Shown one piece after another: positions 1-8,831 of a stretch of 36,527 nucleotides of DNA. The stretch spans positions 1-36,527 of the forward strand of contig WRCO01000001.1 in assembly GCA_009783855.1 (NCBI GenBank). The letters are read 5' to 3'. Both the position numbers and the translations under genes were made by a program. Positions within the stretch are counted from its first letter, which is position 1, and each line of letters begins with the position of its first letter. Origin of the DNA: Alphaproteobacteria bacterium. Its GTDB lineage: Bacteria; Pseudomonadota; Alphaproteobacteria; Rs-D84. Below the pieces are notes generated by a model. It saw nothing but the letters and a program-made list of their open reading frames with translations, had not been told where the DNA came from and searched no databases.

Positions 1-69
1 AATAATTATTATAGAATAACCGGCGTATGCGCTTTGGCGTAAGTCGGGGCGCATTCGCGCCCGTTTTTT

Positions 70-642
70 ATGCAAGGAACAACAATGAGAGACAGTATGC
101 AAATCATTATCCGAGACGCCGTGCCCGAAGACGCGCCGGATATTGCGCGCATCCATGCCGACGGATGGGAATATGCATACCGCGGGATTTTCGGCGACGC
201 ATTTCTTGACGCCAAAATCGAAGAGAAGCGCAATGCTGTGGAAAAAAGAAGGGCGATAATTTCCGAAGGCACGACGGACAGTATTCATATCGTCGCAACG
301 GACGCAGACGGTAAAGTCGTCGGATACGTGCTTGGCGGGAAGATGAGCTTTTCCGAAATGCCGGAAATTGGCAAAGTATGGCGGCCAGGGGCGATTTATC
401 TTGACCCGGCTTATATCGGTCGCGGCGTTGGACGCACGCTTATGCGTGAATTTGCGCGCCGCGTTGCGGATGCCGGCGGCACAAGATTCATGGCCGCATG
501 CACAACTACGAACAAAGCGTACGGGTTTTATAAAAAACTTGGCGGGCGGGTAATAAAAGAAATCGACGCTGTAAAAATTCTTGATAACACGCCGATGACT
601 ATCTTTGAATTTGATGTTAATGACAAGGAGCTGACCAAATGA
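70..642 (+). CDS. GNAT-family N-acetyltransferase
   Basis: ORF with GNAT-like pattern (IRDAVPEDAPDIARIHADGW...; YIGRGVGRTLMREFARRV; AYGFYKKLGG). Start could also be 85 or 100. ATGA overlap with the next gene. Confidence 0.85.
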   Translation: MQGTTMRDSMQIIIRDAVPEDAPDIARIHADGWEYAYRGIFGDAFLDAKIEEKRNAVEKRRAIISEGTTDSIHIVATDADGKVVGYVLGGKMSFSEMPEIGKVWRPGAIYLDPAYIGRGVGRTLMREFARRVADAGGTRFMAACTTTNKAYGFYKKLGGRVIKEIDAVKILDNTPMTIFEFDVNDKELTK

Positions 643-3600
643 CATACCCAAAAACCGAACCAAAGGCTAATTTTCCGGAACTTGAACATCAAGTCCTGTC
701 CTTTTGGCGCAAAAACAAGATTTTTCATAAATCGCTGGAACAGACCAAAAACGGCGCGCCGTTCACATTCTATGACGGGCCGCCTTTTGGCAACGGCCTT
801 CCGCATTGGGGGCACTTGGGTGTGTCTGCGATAAAAGATATGGTGTCGCGGTACCAGACCATGTCGGGAAAACATGTTGTTCGGGAACTTGGGTGGGATT
901 GCCACGGGCTGCCTGCGGAAAATTCTGTTGAAAAAGCGACGGGACGCGCCGCCAAAGACATTGTGGCGGATGAAGGCATGGCCACATTTTGCGATATGTG
1001 CCGCGTTGATGTGCAGACATATGTAAAAGAATGGGAGCGGTTTATCGAACGCATCGGCCGCTGGGTCGATATTGGCGCCGACAAGGGTTACCGCACCATG
1101 GACCTTGATTATATGGAATCCATGCTTTGGACGGTAAAAGAACTGCACGAACGCGGGTTGCTTTATAAAGATTATCGCGTCAATCCCTTTGATTGGAAGA
1201 TGGGGACGGTTTTATCCAATTCCGAAGCGTCAAGCGATTATCGCGAAGTTGTCGACGATGCAATCACCGTTTGGTTTGAATTGGCAAGCGGCCGACGCAT
1301 TCTTGCATGGACCACGACGCCGTGGACTTTGCCGGGGAACAGCGCGCTTGCCGTAAATCCAAAATTGACCTATGCGGTGATGAAAGATGAAGACGGGCAT
1401 GAATATATCATCGCGGAATCGCGTCTTGCCGCGTATAAAAAACAATTTACAAAAGCCGCCAAGGCCTGTGAAATAAAGGGTGCGGAACTTGTCGGGCTTT
1501 CGTACAAGCCGTTGTTCGATTATTACAATGATGAAAAGTTATACCGCGTCGTTGCGGGCGATTTTGTGTCGGATGATTCCGGAACCGGCATAGTCCATCT
1601 TGCGCCTGCGTTCGGAGAGGACGATTTTTGGGCACTGAAAGAGGGCGACCCGGAATTCCCGATTATCGTCAATGTGGATAATTACGGGAATTTTGATGAA
1701 ACCGTGGAAGATTTCGTTGGAATGAATATCTTCGAAGCCGACCCGCGCATCACAGAAAAGCTTAAAAAGGCCGGTAATTTGGTCAAAAAAGAGCAATTCA
1801 AGCACAGCTATCCGTACGGCGACCGGTCAAAGGAAAAGCTTATCTATCGCGCGACGGAATCCTGGTATATCAATGTCCCGAAAATCAAGGACAGGCTGCT
1901 TGCGAACAATGAACAGGTCTGGTGGACATCCGCGGGAGAGCGCTTCCGCGACTGGATTGCAAACGCGCGGCCGTGGTCGATTTCGCGCAACCGGTTTTGG
2001 GGCGTGCCGCTGCCCATCTGGGTGCGCGGCGATGAATACAAGGTTTTCGGCAGCATCGCCGAATTGGAAAAATTCTTTGGCGTTAAAATCGACGATTTGC
2101 ATCGCCCGACTTTGGACGCGCTTACCAAAGACGGATGGACGCGGATTCCGGACGTTCTGGATTGCTGGGTCGAGAGCGGCGCGATGCCGTGGGCGTCTTT
2201 GCATTATCCGTTCAACCCGTCGTCGCACAGCGGTGCCGAGGCCGGCCTGCCTAAAAATTTTCCCGGCGACTATATAATCGAGGGTCAGGACCAGACCCGC
2301 GGATGGTTTTATTCTTTGATGGTTTTGGCAACGGCATTGTTTGACAAGCCGGCGTTCAAAGTCGTGTCGGCAAACGGAATGATGGTGGACGAACATAAAA
2401 AGAAATTTTCAAAATCGGTGGGCAATTTCGTAAATCCGGAAGCGCAGATAGAACAATTCGGCGCGGACGCCGTGCGGTTGTTCATCCTTGGGTCCAACTT
2501 CATGAAAGCCGAACCGGTGCCGATGGACATGGAGGGCAAAGTTTTTGTTGAGCCTTCCAAAAACATCCTTGTCCCGCTTTGGAACGCGTACCACTTCTTT
2601 ACGCTGTATGCGAATGCGGGGGGCGTGACTGCGACTGACAACGAACAACTGACAACCGGCAACTCTAATATTCTGGACCAATATGTGTTGGCGGAACTTG
2701 ACGATTTGGCCGGCGTGGTGCGCGGCGCCTTGGACGATTACAAACCGGAAGTCGCGATACGCGAATTCACACGGTTTTTGGAAGTCTTGAATAATTGGTA
2801 CGTGCGCCTGAACCGACAGCGATTTTGGGATGAAGAGCAGGGTGCATTCGACACGCTGTATTTTGTGCTTTCGAAATTATGCAAACTGCTTGCGCCGTTC
2901 GCACCGTTTGTATCTGAATATGTCTTCCGCGCGCTTACCGGGAAAGAGTCGGTGCATTTGGAAAGATTTCCGGCACAAGGCGGCATGAAAATCCCAGAAC
3001 TGCTGACAAACATGCGGCGCGTGCAACAAGTGGTGGCGACGGGAAAGATGCTGCGCGAGAATGCGGGATTGCGCAATCGTTTGCCGCTTGCGCAACTGAC
3101 CATCGCCGCAGGGGCGTGTGGAAACACACACCTGCAAGATTTCACAGGTATAATCAAAGACGAACTGAACGTGAAAACAGTTGAATTCACAAGCGACATC
3201 TCGTCCGTTGCGGATTCGTTTGTGTATCTTATCACTCCGAAAATCGGGGCGCGGTTGGGTGCAGGATTAAAAGAAATTATGGCGGCGGCGAAACAACCCG
3301 GATTTAATCCGGCGGACTTTGGCCTGTTGCCGGATGAATTCGAAACCCGCCTTACCGTTAAACCCGGTGTCACCGGCGCGGCGCTTTCGGACAATACCGC
3401 GGTCATAGTGCTGGACACCAATATTACAAAGGAATTAAGGTTGGAAGGCCTTGCGCGCGACGCGTTGCGATTTATCCAGGATTCGCGGAAAGAGGCGGGG
3501 CTTGACGTGTCCGACCGCATTGTTTTGGAATATGCCGCCGATGGCGAGCTTCTTGCCGCCATAGGGGTGCACGCAGAAATGATAAAGGAGAACGCACTGG

Positions 3601-3686
3601 TCACGGATTTGCAGGCAGGCGCGGCGGCCGAATTTTCGACAGAAATCGAAGGCCACAAATTAGGAATCAAGATAACAAAAGGATAA
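639..3686 (+). CDS. ileS: isoleucyl-tRNA synthetase, type-2/eukaryotic-like
   Basis: 1015 aa; class I HIGH-type motif GPPFGNGLPHWGHLG, KMSKS-type motif KKFSKSVGN, and WSISRNRFWGVPLPIW. Confidence 0.97.
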   Translation: MTYPKTEPKANFPELEHQVLSFWRKNKIFHKSLEQTKNGAPFTFYDGPPFGNGLPHWGHLGVSAIKDMVSRYQTMSGKHVVRELGWDCHGLPAENSVEKATGRAAKDIVADEGMATFCDMCRVDVQTYVKEWERFIERIGRWVDIGADKGYRTMDLDYMESMLWTVKELHERGLLYKDYRVNPFDWKMGTVLSNSEASSDYREVVDDAITVWFELASGRRILAWTTTPWTLPGNSALAVNPKLTYAVMKDEDGHEYIIAESRLAAYKKQFTKAAKACEIKGAELVGLSYKPLFDYYNDEKLYRVVAGDFVSDDSGTGIVHLAPAFGEDDFWALKEGDPEFPIIVNVDNYGNFDETVEDFVGMNIFEADPRITEKLKKAGNLVKKEQFKHSYPYGDRSKEKLIYRATESWYINVPKIKDRLLANNEQVWWTSAGERFRDWIANARPWSISRNRFWGVPLPIWVRGDEYKVFGSIAELEKFFGVKIDDLHRPTLDALTKDGWTRIPDVLDCWVESGAMPWASLHYPFNPSSHSGAEAGLPKNFPGDYIIEGQDQTRGWFYSLMVLATALFDKPAFKVVSANGMMVDEHKKKFSKSVGNFVNPEAQIEQFGADAVRLFILGSNFMKAEPVPMDMEGKVFVEPSKNILVPLWNAYHFFTLYANAGGVTATDNEQLTTGNSNILDQYVLAELDDLAGVVRGALDDYKPEVAIREFTRFLEVLNNWYVRLNRQRFWDEEQGAFDTLYFVLSKLCKLLAPFAPFVSEYVFRALTGKESVHLERFPAQGGMKIPELLTNMRRVQQVVATGKMLRENAGLRNRLPLAQLTIAAGACGNTHLQDFTGIIKDELNVKTVEFTSDISSVADSFVYLITPKIGARLGAGLKEIMAAAKQPGFNPADFGLLPDEFETRLTVKPGVTGAALSDNTAVIVLDTNITKELRLEGLARDALRFIQDSRKEAGLDVSDRIVLEYAADGELLAAIGVHAEMIKENALVTDLQAGAAAEFSTEIEGHKLGIKITKG
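2625..2666. repeat. degenerate 7-nt-period repeat tract inside ileS
   Basis: gtgactg/cgactga/caacgaa/caactga/caaccgg/caactct in register. Confidence 0.6.
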
Positions 3687-3689
3687 AAA

Positions 3690-3935
3690 ATGAGCATGAC
3701 AACCAATGTATGTAAAAACACCCGCGGTTATTGTTCTGCCTGGGGCGGAATTGAACATTGTCCATACTTCAAAAATATCAGGAAGAAATTAACCGCGGAA
3801 ACAATCGAATCCGAATACAAACTGTTCATCGGCCGGCCGCGTGTTGATTCATGCTTGCTTGGATACTGGCATAATCTTCCTTCGTCCAATCATCTGCATT
3901 TTGTGGCGAACAAAGTCATAAGCAAGGTGAAATAG
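3690..3935 (+). CDS. hypothetical protein, 81 aa, Cys-containing
   Basis: ORF tightly packed between ileS and the next CDS on the same strand; no family recognised. Confidence 0.6.
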   Translation: MSMTTNVCKNTRGYCSAWGGIEHCPYFKNIRKKLTAETIESEYKLFIGRPRVDSCLLGYWHNLPSSNHLHFVANKVISKVK

Positions 3936-4400
3936 ATGCCGGTAATTATACAAAAAGCGACTCTCCAGAATTTGCAGGATATTCAGAATCTGAACAACAA
4001 ATTGTTCGATTTGGAACTTTCGAATTCCGACCCGGACTTAATTCCGGGATGGCCGCTTTCATTGGCGGGCGAGGCTTATTTCAAAGACATGATTGAAAGC
4101 CACTTTGTTCTGATTGCCCGCGATAACGATGAGACCGTCGGCTATTTTGCCGGAACCATCGGGATTAAAGAGGTTTATTCCACAGGAGAACTTGCGGAAA
4201 TCGACAACATGTTTATCTTGGAATCACATCGCGGACGCGGTATCGGCAAAATGTTTTTTGATGCGTTCCGGACGGAATGCGCCGCGCACGGCACCACGGA
4301 TATCCGGGTCACGGCGTCGGCGAAAAACATTGACGCCGTACGCTCTTATGAAAAATGGGGCTTTACGCCAAAGAATGTCACGCTGAATTATAAAATATGA
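3936..4400 (+). CDS. GNAT-family N-acetyltransferase
   Basis: GNAT motif A-like ESHRGRGIGKMFFDAF; VRSYEKWGF. ATGA overlap with nth. Confidence 0.9.
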   Translation: MPVIIQKATLQNLQDIQNLNNKLFDLELSNSDPDLIPGWPLSLAGEAYFKDMIESHFVLIARDNDETVGYFAGTIGIKEVYSTGELAEIDNMFILESHRGRGIGKMFFDAFRTECAAHGTTDIRVTASAKNIDAVRSYEKWGFTPKNVTLNYKI

Positions 4401-5050
4401 GACTGACGCCTGCAATTTATTTCCGTGAAGTGCCGCCGGAATTGGACCGGCTTGTCGGACGAAGCCTTGGCGAAGTCCGGTCGGAATTGTATTCAACGAA
4501 CGAGTTTACTTTTGCGGTGGCCGTAATACTTTCGGCGCAAGCCACGGACAAGAAAGTCAACGAAGTCACGCCGGCATTGTTCAAAGCCGCCGACACACCG
4601 GAAAAGATGTTGAAGTTGGGGGAAGCGGGCCTTAAAAAACACATCAAAGTCATTTCGTTTTTTAATAACAAGGCGCGGAATATCATCGGCCTTGCGCGCG
4701 CTTTGCGCGGCGGCGCGGCGTTGCCGCGGACGCGCGAAAAATTGATGAAATTGCCGGGAATAGGGCAAAAGACCGCGAACGTAATCATGAACGTCCTTTG
4801 GAATGCGCCGATGATTGGCGTGGATACTCATTTGCTCAGATTGTCACATCGGTTCGGTTGGGCGGGTGCTGCGGATAATACTCCCGAAAAAGTCGAAAAG
4901 AAATTATTAAAATTAATTCCGAAGAAATATCACGAAACGGTCAATCATGTGATGGTTTTGCACGGGCGGTATGTTTGCAAAGCTCTGCGACCAAAATGCG
5001 CCGAATGCCCGGTTGCGAAATGGTGCAATGCGCCGGACAGGGTTATATAA
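4397..5050 (+). CDS. nth: endonuclease III
   Basis: HhH LPGIGQKTANVIMN, VDTHLLRLSHRFGW, C-terminal [4Fe-4S] Cys motif CKALRPKCAECPVAKWC. Confidence 0.97.
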   Translation: MRLTPAIYFREVPPELDRLVGRSLGEVRSELYSTNEFTFAVAVILSAQATDKKVNEVTPALFKAADTPEKMLKLGEAGLKKHIKVISFFNNKARNIIGLARALRGGAALPRTREKLMKLPGIGQKTANVIMNVLWNAPMIGVDTHLLRLSHRFGWAGAADNTPEKVEKKLLKLIPKKYHETVNHVMVLHGRYVCKALRPKCAECPVAKWCNAPDRVI

Positions 5051-5078
5051 AATCCCCCGATAAAACGGGGGATTCTTC
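5051..5078 (+). terminator. intrinsic terminator-like hairpin after nth
   Basis: aatcccccg-ataaaa-cgggggatt followed by a short T-containing stretch. Confidence 0.7.
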
Positions 5079-5095
5079 ATAAGGAGTTCATATGC

Positions 5096-5722
5096 CTAGA
5101 ACATATACCGTGCACCAAGCAATACGGAATACGCGTTAAACGACGTCTTCCAAGGACCATCATCCAACATTATTTGCTCTGTATAGCGCAGGCCAAGGTC
5201 AGCTGACAACCTGTCGGTCACAGCATACGCAGCGCCGATTGTAAAATTATAATTCAGGCCGCCGTATCTTTTGTCGTTCCAAGCTTTCCATTCATAGCTG
5301 TCATCAAAGTCTGCGTATTTCAGTCCTGCCAAGCCATAGCCAAGCCCGGCGCCGATATACGGCACCAACCTGTCGGTCGCACGCCAATCAAAATACAGAT
5401 TCACGCCAAACGCCGGATTCAGCATACTGATGTCCACGGGACCCTCGCCCGGGGCGTCCTTGAATTTCGCGTAATTGAATGCGAATTCACCTTCGGCACG
5501 GACCGCGAACATATCGTTGATGTCGAACGATGCGCCAACTGCAAAGGCGCCGCCGGTCAAGAGGCTGCTTTTGGATTTCAAGGTTTCAGCACCAGATACT
5601 TCCATGTGCGCTTTTGTTTGACCAAGGTTCAGTTTCGCAGACACGTATGGAGTTATACCAATGGCGTTTGCGGACGTCATAACACCCATGCAGAGCGCGG
5701 ATGTTAAAAGTACTTTTTTCAT
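5096..5722 (-). CDS. opacity-family outer-membrane beta-barrel protein
   Basis: Signal peptide MKKVLLTSALCMGVMTSANA; 8-strand barrel pattern (VPYIGAGLGYG, NFTIGAAYAVTDRLSADLGLRYTEQ); terminal aromatic ...GARYMF. Confidence 0.9.
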   Translation of the reverse strand: MKKVLLTSALCMGVMTSANAIGITPYVSAKLNLGQTKAHMEVSGAETLKSKSSLLTGGAFAVGASFDINDMFAVRAEGEFAFNYAKFKDAPGEGPVDISMLNPAFGVNLYFDWRATDRLVPYIGAGLGYGLAGLKYADFDDSYEWKAWNDKRYGGLNYNFTIGAAYAVTDRLSADLGLRYTEQIMLDDGPWKTSFNAYSVLLGARYMF

Positions 5723-5785
5723 GTTTCTTCCTCTCTTGTTGTTGTATAAGCGAAATTTGACGCGCTGTGCGCGTATTTCAATGCA

Positions 5786-5812
5786 ATTCTACCCCCCCCC
5801 ACGAAAAGTCAA
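5786..5812 (-). promoter_or_regulatory. sigma70-type promoter with G9 tract in the spacer
   Basis: Minus strand: TTGACT (5812-5807) - tttcgtGGGGGGGGG (15 nt) - TAGAAT (5791-5786), upstream of the OMP ATG at 5722. Confidence 0.8.
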
Positions 5813-5828
5813 GGGATTAATTCATAAG

Positions 5829-5862
5829 CCATAAAAAACCGGCCTTTTGGTCGGTTTTTTAT
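5829..5862. terminator. terminator hairpin between OMP and P-loop kinase genes
   Basis: aaaaaccggccttttggtcggttttttatttt: A-run, GC stem, T-run. Most likely terminates the OMP-proximal side; the minus-strand kinase gene stops at 5859. Confidence 0.6.
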
Positions 5863-6422
5863 TTTAGAAACTCTTCCAAATCGTCCACAAATTCTTGCAA
5901 TTTTCGCATCCGGTCCGTTCCGGTGTCAATGAATCTTATGCCAAGCTTTTTACATTGCGCTTGAAATCTTTTGCTTTTTTCCGTGCCATGGTCGCGAAGC
6001 TCCCACAATAAATCTTCATCGCTTGCCTTTGCCGACCAATCTTTGCTTTTATCGTTTTTCCGAACCGCTGCAAGCATTTCATCGGGCAAGGCATTCGGAT
6101 AGCCCAAGACTATTATTTTTGTATTGTTATGGTCGATTTTATCAAACGCCGTTTGGATATACATATGGACGCCCTCCATAACATATTTTCCGTCCCCGCC
6201 GGAATATTTTGCAAGGGTTTCAAACCAATGGAAAATAAACGGGGCAAGGCGCTCTTCCGACCCCGGAATCCAGCCGCCAATGCCAAGGCCCGGAAAAACC
6301 TTTTTGAAAGCGTCCACAAGCGAATCAAGCTCTATTTTGGAAAAGCCGTATCTCTTGCGCACCATTTCGGCAAGCGTGCTTTTGCCGCTGCGCGTGGGGC
6401 CAATGATAATAAGGTTTTTCAT
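5859..6422 (-). CDS. P-loop nucleotide/adenylate-kinase-like ATPase
   Basis: N-terminal Walker A GPTRSGKSTLAEM; 187 aa; abuts pheT. Confidence 0.75.
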   Translation of the reverse strand: MKNLIIIGPTRSGKSTLAEMVRKRYGFSKIELDSLVDAFKKVFPGLGIGGWIPGSEERLAPFIFHWFETLAKYSGGDGKYVMEGVHMYIQTAFDKIDHNNTKIIVLGYPNALPDEMLAAVRKNDKSKDWSAKASDEDLLWELRDHGTEKSKRFQAQCKKLGIRFIDTGTDRMRKLQEFVDDLEEFLK

Positions 6423-6424
6423 GT

Positions 6425-8830
6425 CTATTGGCTCCTTATCTTCGCGGCGAATTTGCCCTCGACTTCGGCGATAATTTTGGCCTGGAATTCGGTCAGGTCC
6501 GCGTCGGACATATTGCTTGCCGGCTGCAGTACCAGTTCGAATGCCACGGATTTCTGTCCGTTCCCCATATCGAACACATCGAACACATTGGTTTCATAGA
6601 CAATCGGATTGGCGGTGGCAATTGCGGCCGTTATGTCTTCCGGCGAAACCTTGTTATCCACAATAAACGCAAAATCGCGGGTGATAAGCGGAAAGTCGGG
6701 GAAGTCGTTGGTCGAGTTTTGAGTGCTGAGTGTTGAGTTTTGAGCTATTTCTTGCTCTGGTATTACAGACGCATCATCAACCAAGCCAATCACGACCTTC
6801 GTTTTTATTCCGAATTTTTTGGCGATGGCCGGATGCAGTTCGGCGAACTGCGCGACTGTTTTGCCGCTGGCAATGATTTTTCCAGCACGGAACGGATGGC
6901 TCCATTTCGGCGGACTGTCATCGTTTTGGGCAGTTGCGCCGGGGAACAGCGCCAACAAATCCGCGCGGACATCGTATATTTCAACCGGGCGGCCATGCTT
7001 GACCCCTATGTTTCCGCCGGCTATGCCTGTTCTGGCGATTATCAATTGGTCATGCTGCTCTCCCGGCCTATTGCCGTCGAATACCGCGCCCATTTCGAAC
7101 AGATTCAAATTGGAACGCTTGAACCGGTCGTTGTTCGCGATTACGTCAAGCATGCCCTGGACCAAGCCATTCCGCACCGTATCAAACGTGTCGATAATCG
7201 GATTCAAAATGCGGATTTGCGGCCGGTCGGATAACAGCGCTTCCTTTTTCGAATCACCGAATTTATACGACACCAATTCGTTAAGCCCGCGCGACGCCAA
7301 AAGCAATTTATGGTTGTTGATTTTTATTTCGACTTTCGGCTTTTTACTTTCGACTTCCGACTTTATGTTTTCATATCCATAAATACGTATCAGTTCCGAA
7401 ACTATGTTTTCAGGAATGACTATATCGACGCGCGCCGGTGTTGGAACAATTGTCCATGTATCGCCATTTTGTTCAACGCCAAAACCCAAATTTTCCAGAA
7501 TTTCGCGCTGGCGCTCCACAGACAGTTCTATGCCCGTTTTTTGTGCAAAAAGGCCGGGATTGTATTCCAGCCTGCGCGGGTCTTGCAGAAATGCGTATTC
7601 CTGTTTTGAATATTGGCCCGGTTCGATTTTGTCCAAAAATGACACCGCTGGATTATCCTTATCCATATCACGAAAAGGTTGACGCACTTCGCCGCCACAG
7701 GCGTCTGTGATTATTGTCGCCGCCATGACGATCCCTTGAAATGCAATCGTCGGGTCGATGCCGCGTTCGAAACGATAGGACGCGTCTGTCGACACACCGA
7801 TGCGTTTGGCGGTCTTGCGAACCGTAACCGGGTCGAAATACGCGGATTCCAAAATTATGTTTTTTGTTTTGTCCGTGGTGCTGCCACGTGCGCCACCAAT
7901 GACGCCGGCCAGTACAAGGATTCCGTCGCTATCGGCAATTACTAAATCTGTATCGACCAAGGCATGCTCTGCTCCGAACAGGTCGGTGAATTTTTCACCC
8001 GGCCGTGCATTGCGTATAATTATGTCGCCTTTGACTTCATCGGCGTCAAAGCAGTGCATCGGCTGGCCAATGTCATAACAGACATAATTCGTCGCGTCTA
8101 TGCACGCGTTTTTCGGATTAATTCCAATGGCAGACAGGCGCCCGGTTATTTTCGAATTCGACGGCGCCATTTTGACGTCACTTATTTCACACAGGAAATA
8201 AACCGGACAAGCAGAATAGTCTTCGATTTTTGCTTTGCGTTTTCCCACCGGCATTTCGCCAAACCGGCTGTAATCGAATTCTTCTTTGAATTCCCCAAGG
8301 CCCGCCGCGGCAAGGTCCCGGGCGATTCCGCGCACCGAAAGATAGTCCGGACGGTTGGGGGTGATGCCGGCGGTAAAAACAGGCACTGGGCACTGGGCAC
8401 TGGGCACTGGTTGCCCGATTTGAACATCCGTCGGCAGTTCCACGATTCCATCGTGGTCGTCGCCAAGGCCAAGCTCGCGTTCGCTGCACATCATGCCGTC
8501 GGACAGGACTCCGCGGATTTTGCCGCTTTTGATTTCCATATCGCCGATTTTACAACCGGGCAGCGCAAGCGCCGACACCAATCCCACGCGAACATTATTC
8601 GCGCCGCATACGACTTGGCGAAGTTTGCCCGTGCCGTCGTCGACTTGCAAGACGTGCAGATGGTCGCTTCCTTCCACCGGACCGCATTCGACGACCTTCG
8701 CCGCAATCGGAACCAGCGGAGTTTCGATGTCTTCGACTTCCAGTCCTATGCGTGTCAGCATGCTTGAAATTTCGTCCGCCGACGCATCAGTTTCCAAATA
8801 ATCTTTCACCCAATCATAAGTCCACTTCAT
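6425..8830 (-). CDS. pheT: phenylalanyl-tRNA synthetase beta subunit
   Basis: 801 aa; N-terminal tRNA-binding domain (VVECGPVEGSDHLHVLQVDDG), ITPNRPDYLSVRGIARDLAAAGLG, GVSTDASYRFERGIDP, C-terminal FDX-ACB (FPLITRDFAFIVD). Confidence 0.97.
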   Translation of the reverse strand: MKWTYDWVKDYLETDASADEISSMLTRIGLEVEDIETPLVPIAAKVVECGPVEGSDHLHVLQVDDGTGKLRQVVCGANNVRVGLVSALALPGCKIGDMEIKSGKIRGVLSDGMMCSERELGLGDDHDGIVELPTDVQIGQPVPSAQCPVPVFTAGITPNRPDYLSVRGIARDLAAAGLGEFKEEFDYSRFGEMPVGKRKAKIEDYSACPVYFLCEISDVKMAPSNSKITGRLSAIGINPKNACIDATNYVCYDIGQPMHCFDADEVKGDIIIRNARPGEKFTDLFGAEHALVDTDLVIADSDGILVLAGVIGGARGSTTDKTKNIILESAYFDPVTVRKTAKRIGVSTDASYRFERGIDPTIAFQGIVMAATIITDACGGEVRQPFRDMDKDNPAVSFLDKIEPGQYSKQEYAFLQDPRRLEYNPGLFAQKTGIELSVERQREILENLGFGVEQNGDTWTIVPTPARVDIVIPENIVSELIRIYGYENIKSEVESKKPKVEIKINNHKLLLASRGLNELVSYKFGDSKKEALLSDRPQIRILNPIIDTFDTVRNGLVQGMLDVIANNDRFKRSNLNLFEMGAVFDGNRPGEQHDQLIIARTGIAGGNIGVKHGRPVEIYDVRADLLALFPGATAQNDDSPPKWSHPFRAGKIIASGKTVAQFAELHPAIAKKFGIKTKVVIGLVDDASVIPEQEIAQNSTLSTQNSTNDFPDFPLITRDFAFIVDNKVSPEDITAAIATANPIVYETNVFDVFDMGNGQKSVAFELVLQPASNMSDADLTEFQAKIIAEVEGKFAAKIRSQ
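6714..6748. repeat. 7-nt-period tandem tract inside pheT
   Basis: gagtttt/gagtgct/gagtgtt/gagtttt/gagctat: five units in perfect register. Confidence 0.85.
8382..8410. repeat. perfect 7-nt tandem repeat (4 copies) inside pheT
   Basis: ggcactg x4 + g. Confidence 0.97.
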
Positions 8831-8831
8831 T

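Noticed and set aside
2738-3721. 327-aa minus-strand ORF
   Set aside because: Antisense to the ileS 3' half. Low-complexity Ser/Thr/Arg translation with no family features; explained by codon bias of the sense strand.
8382-8410. CRISPR-like array
   Set aside because: Units are 7 nt with no spacers, and no cas genes are visible; it is a tandem repeat in coding sequence. No CRISPR array was seen elsewhere in the window.
7964-8767. 267-aa plus-strand ORF
   Set aside because: Antisense to pheT, which is clearly coding on the minus strand.
6425-8830. pheT frameshift or pseudogene because of internal repeats
   Set aside because: Frame is intact throughout, with conserved motifs on both sides of each tract.
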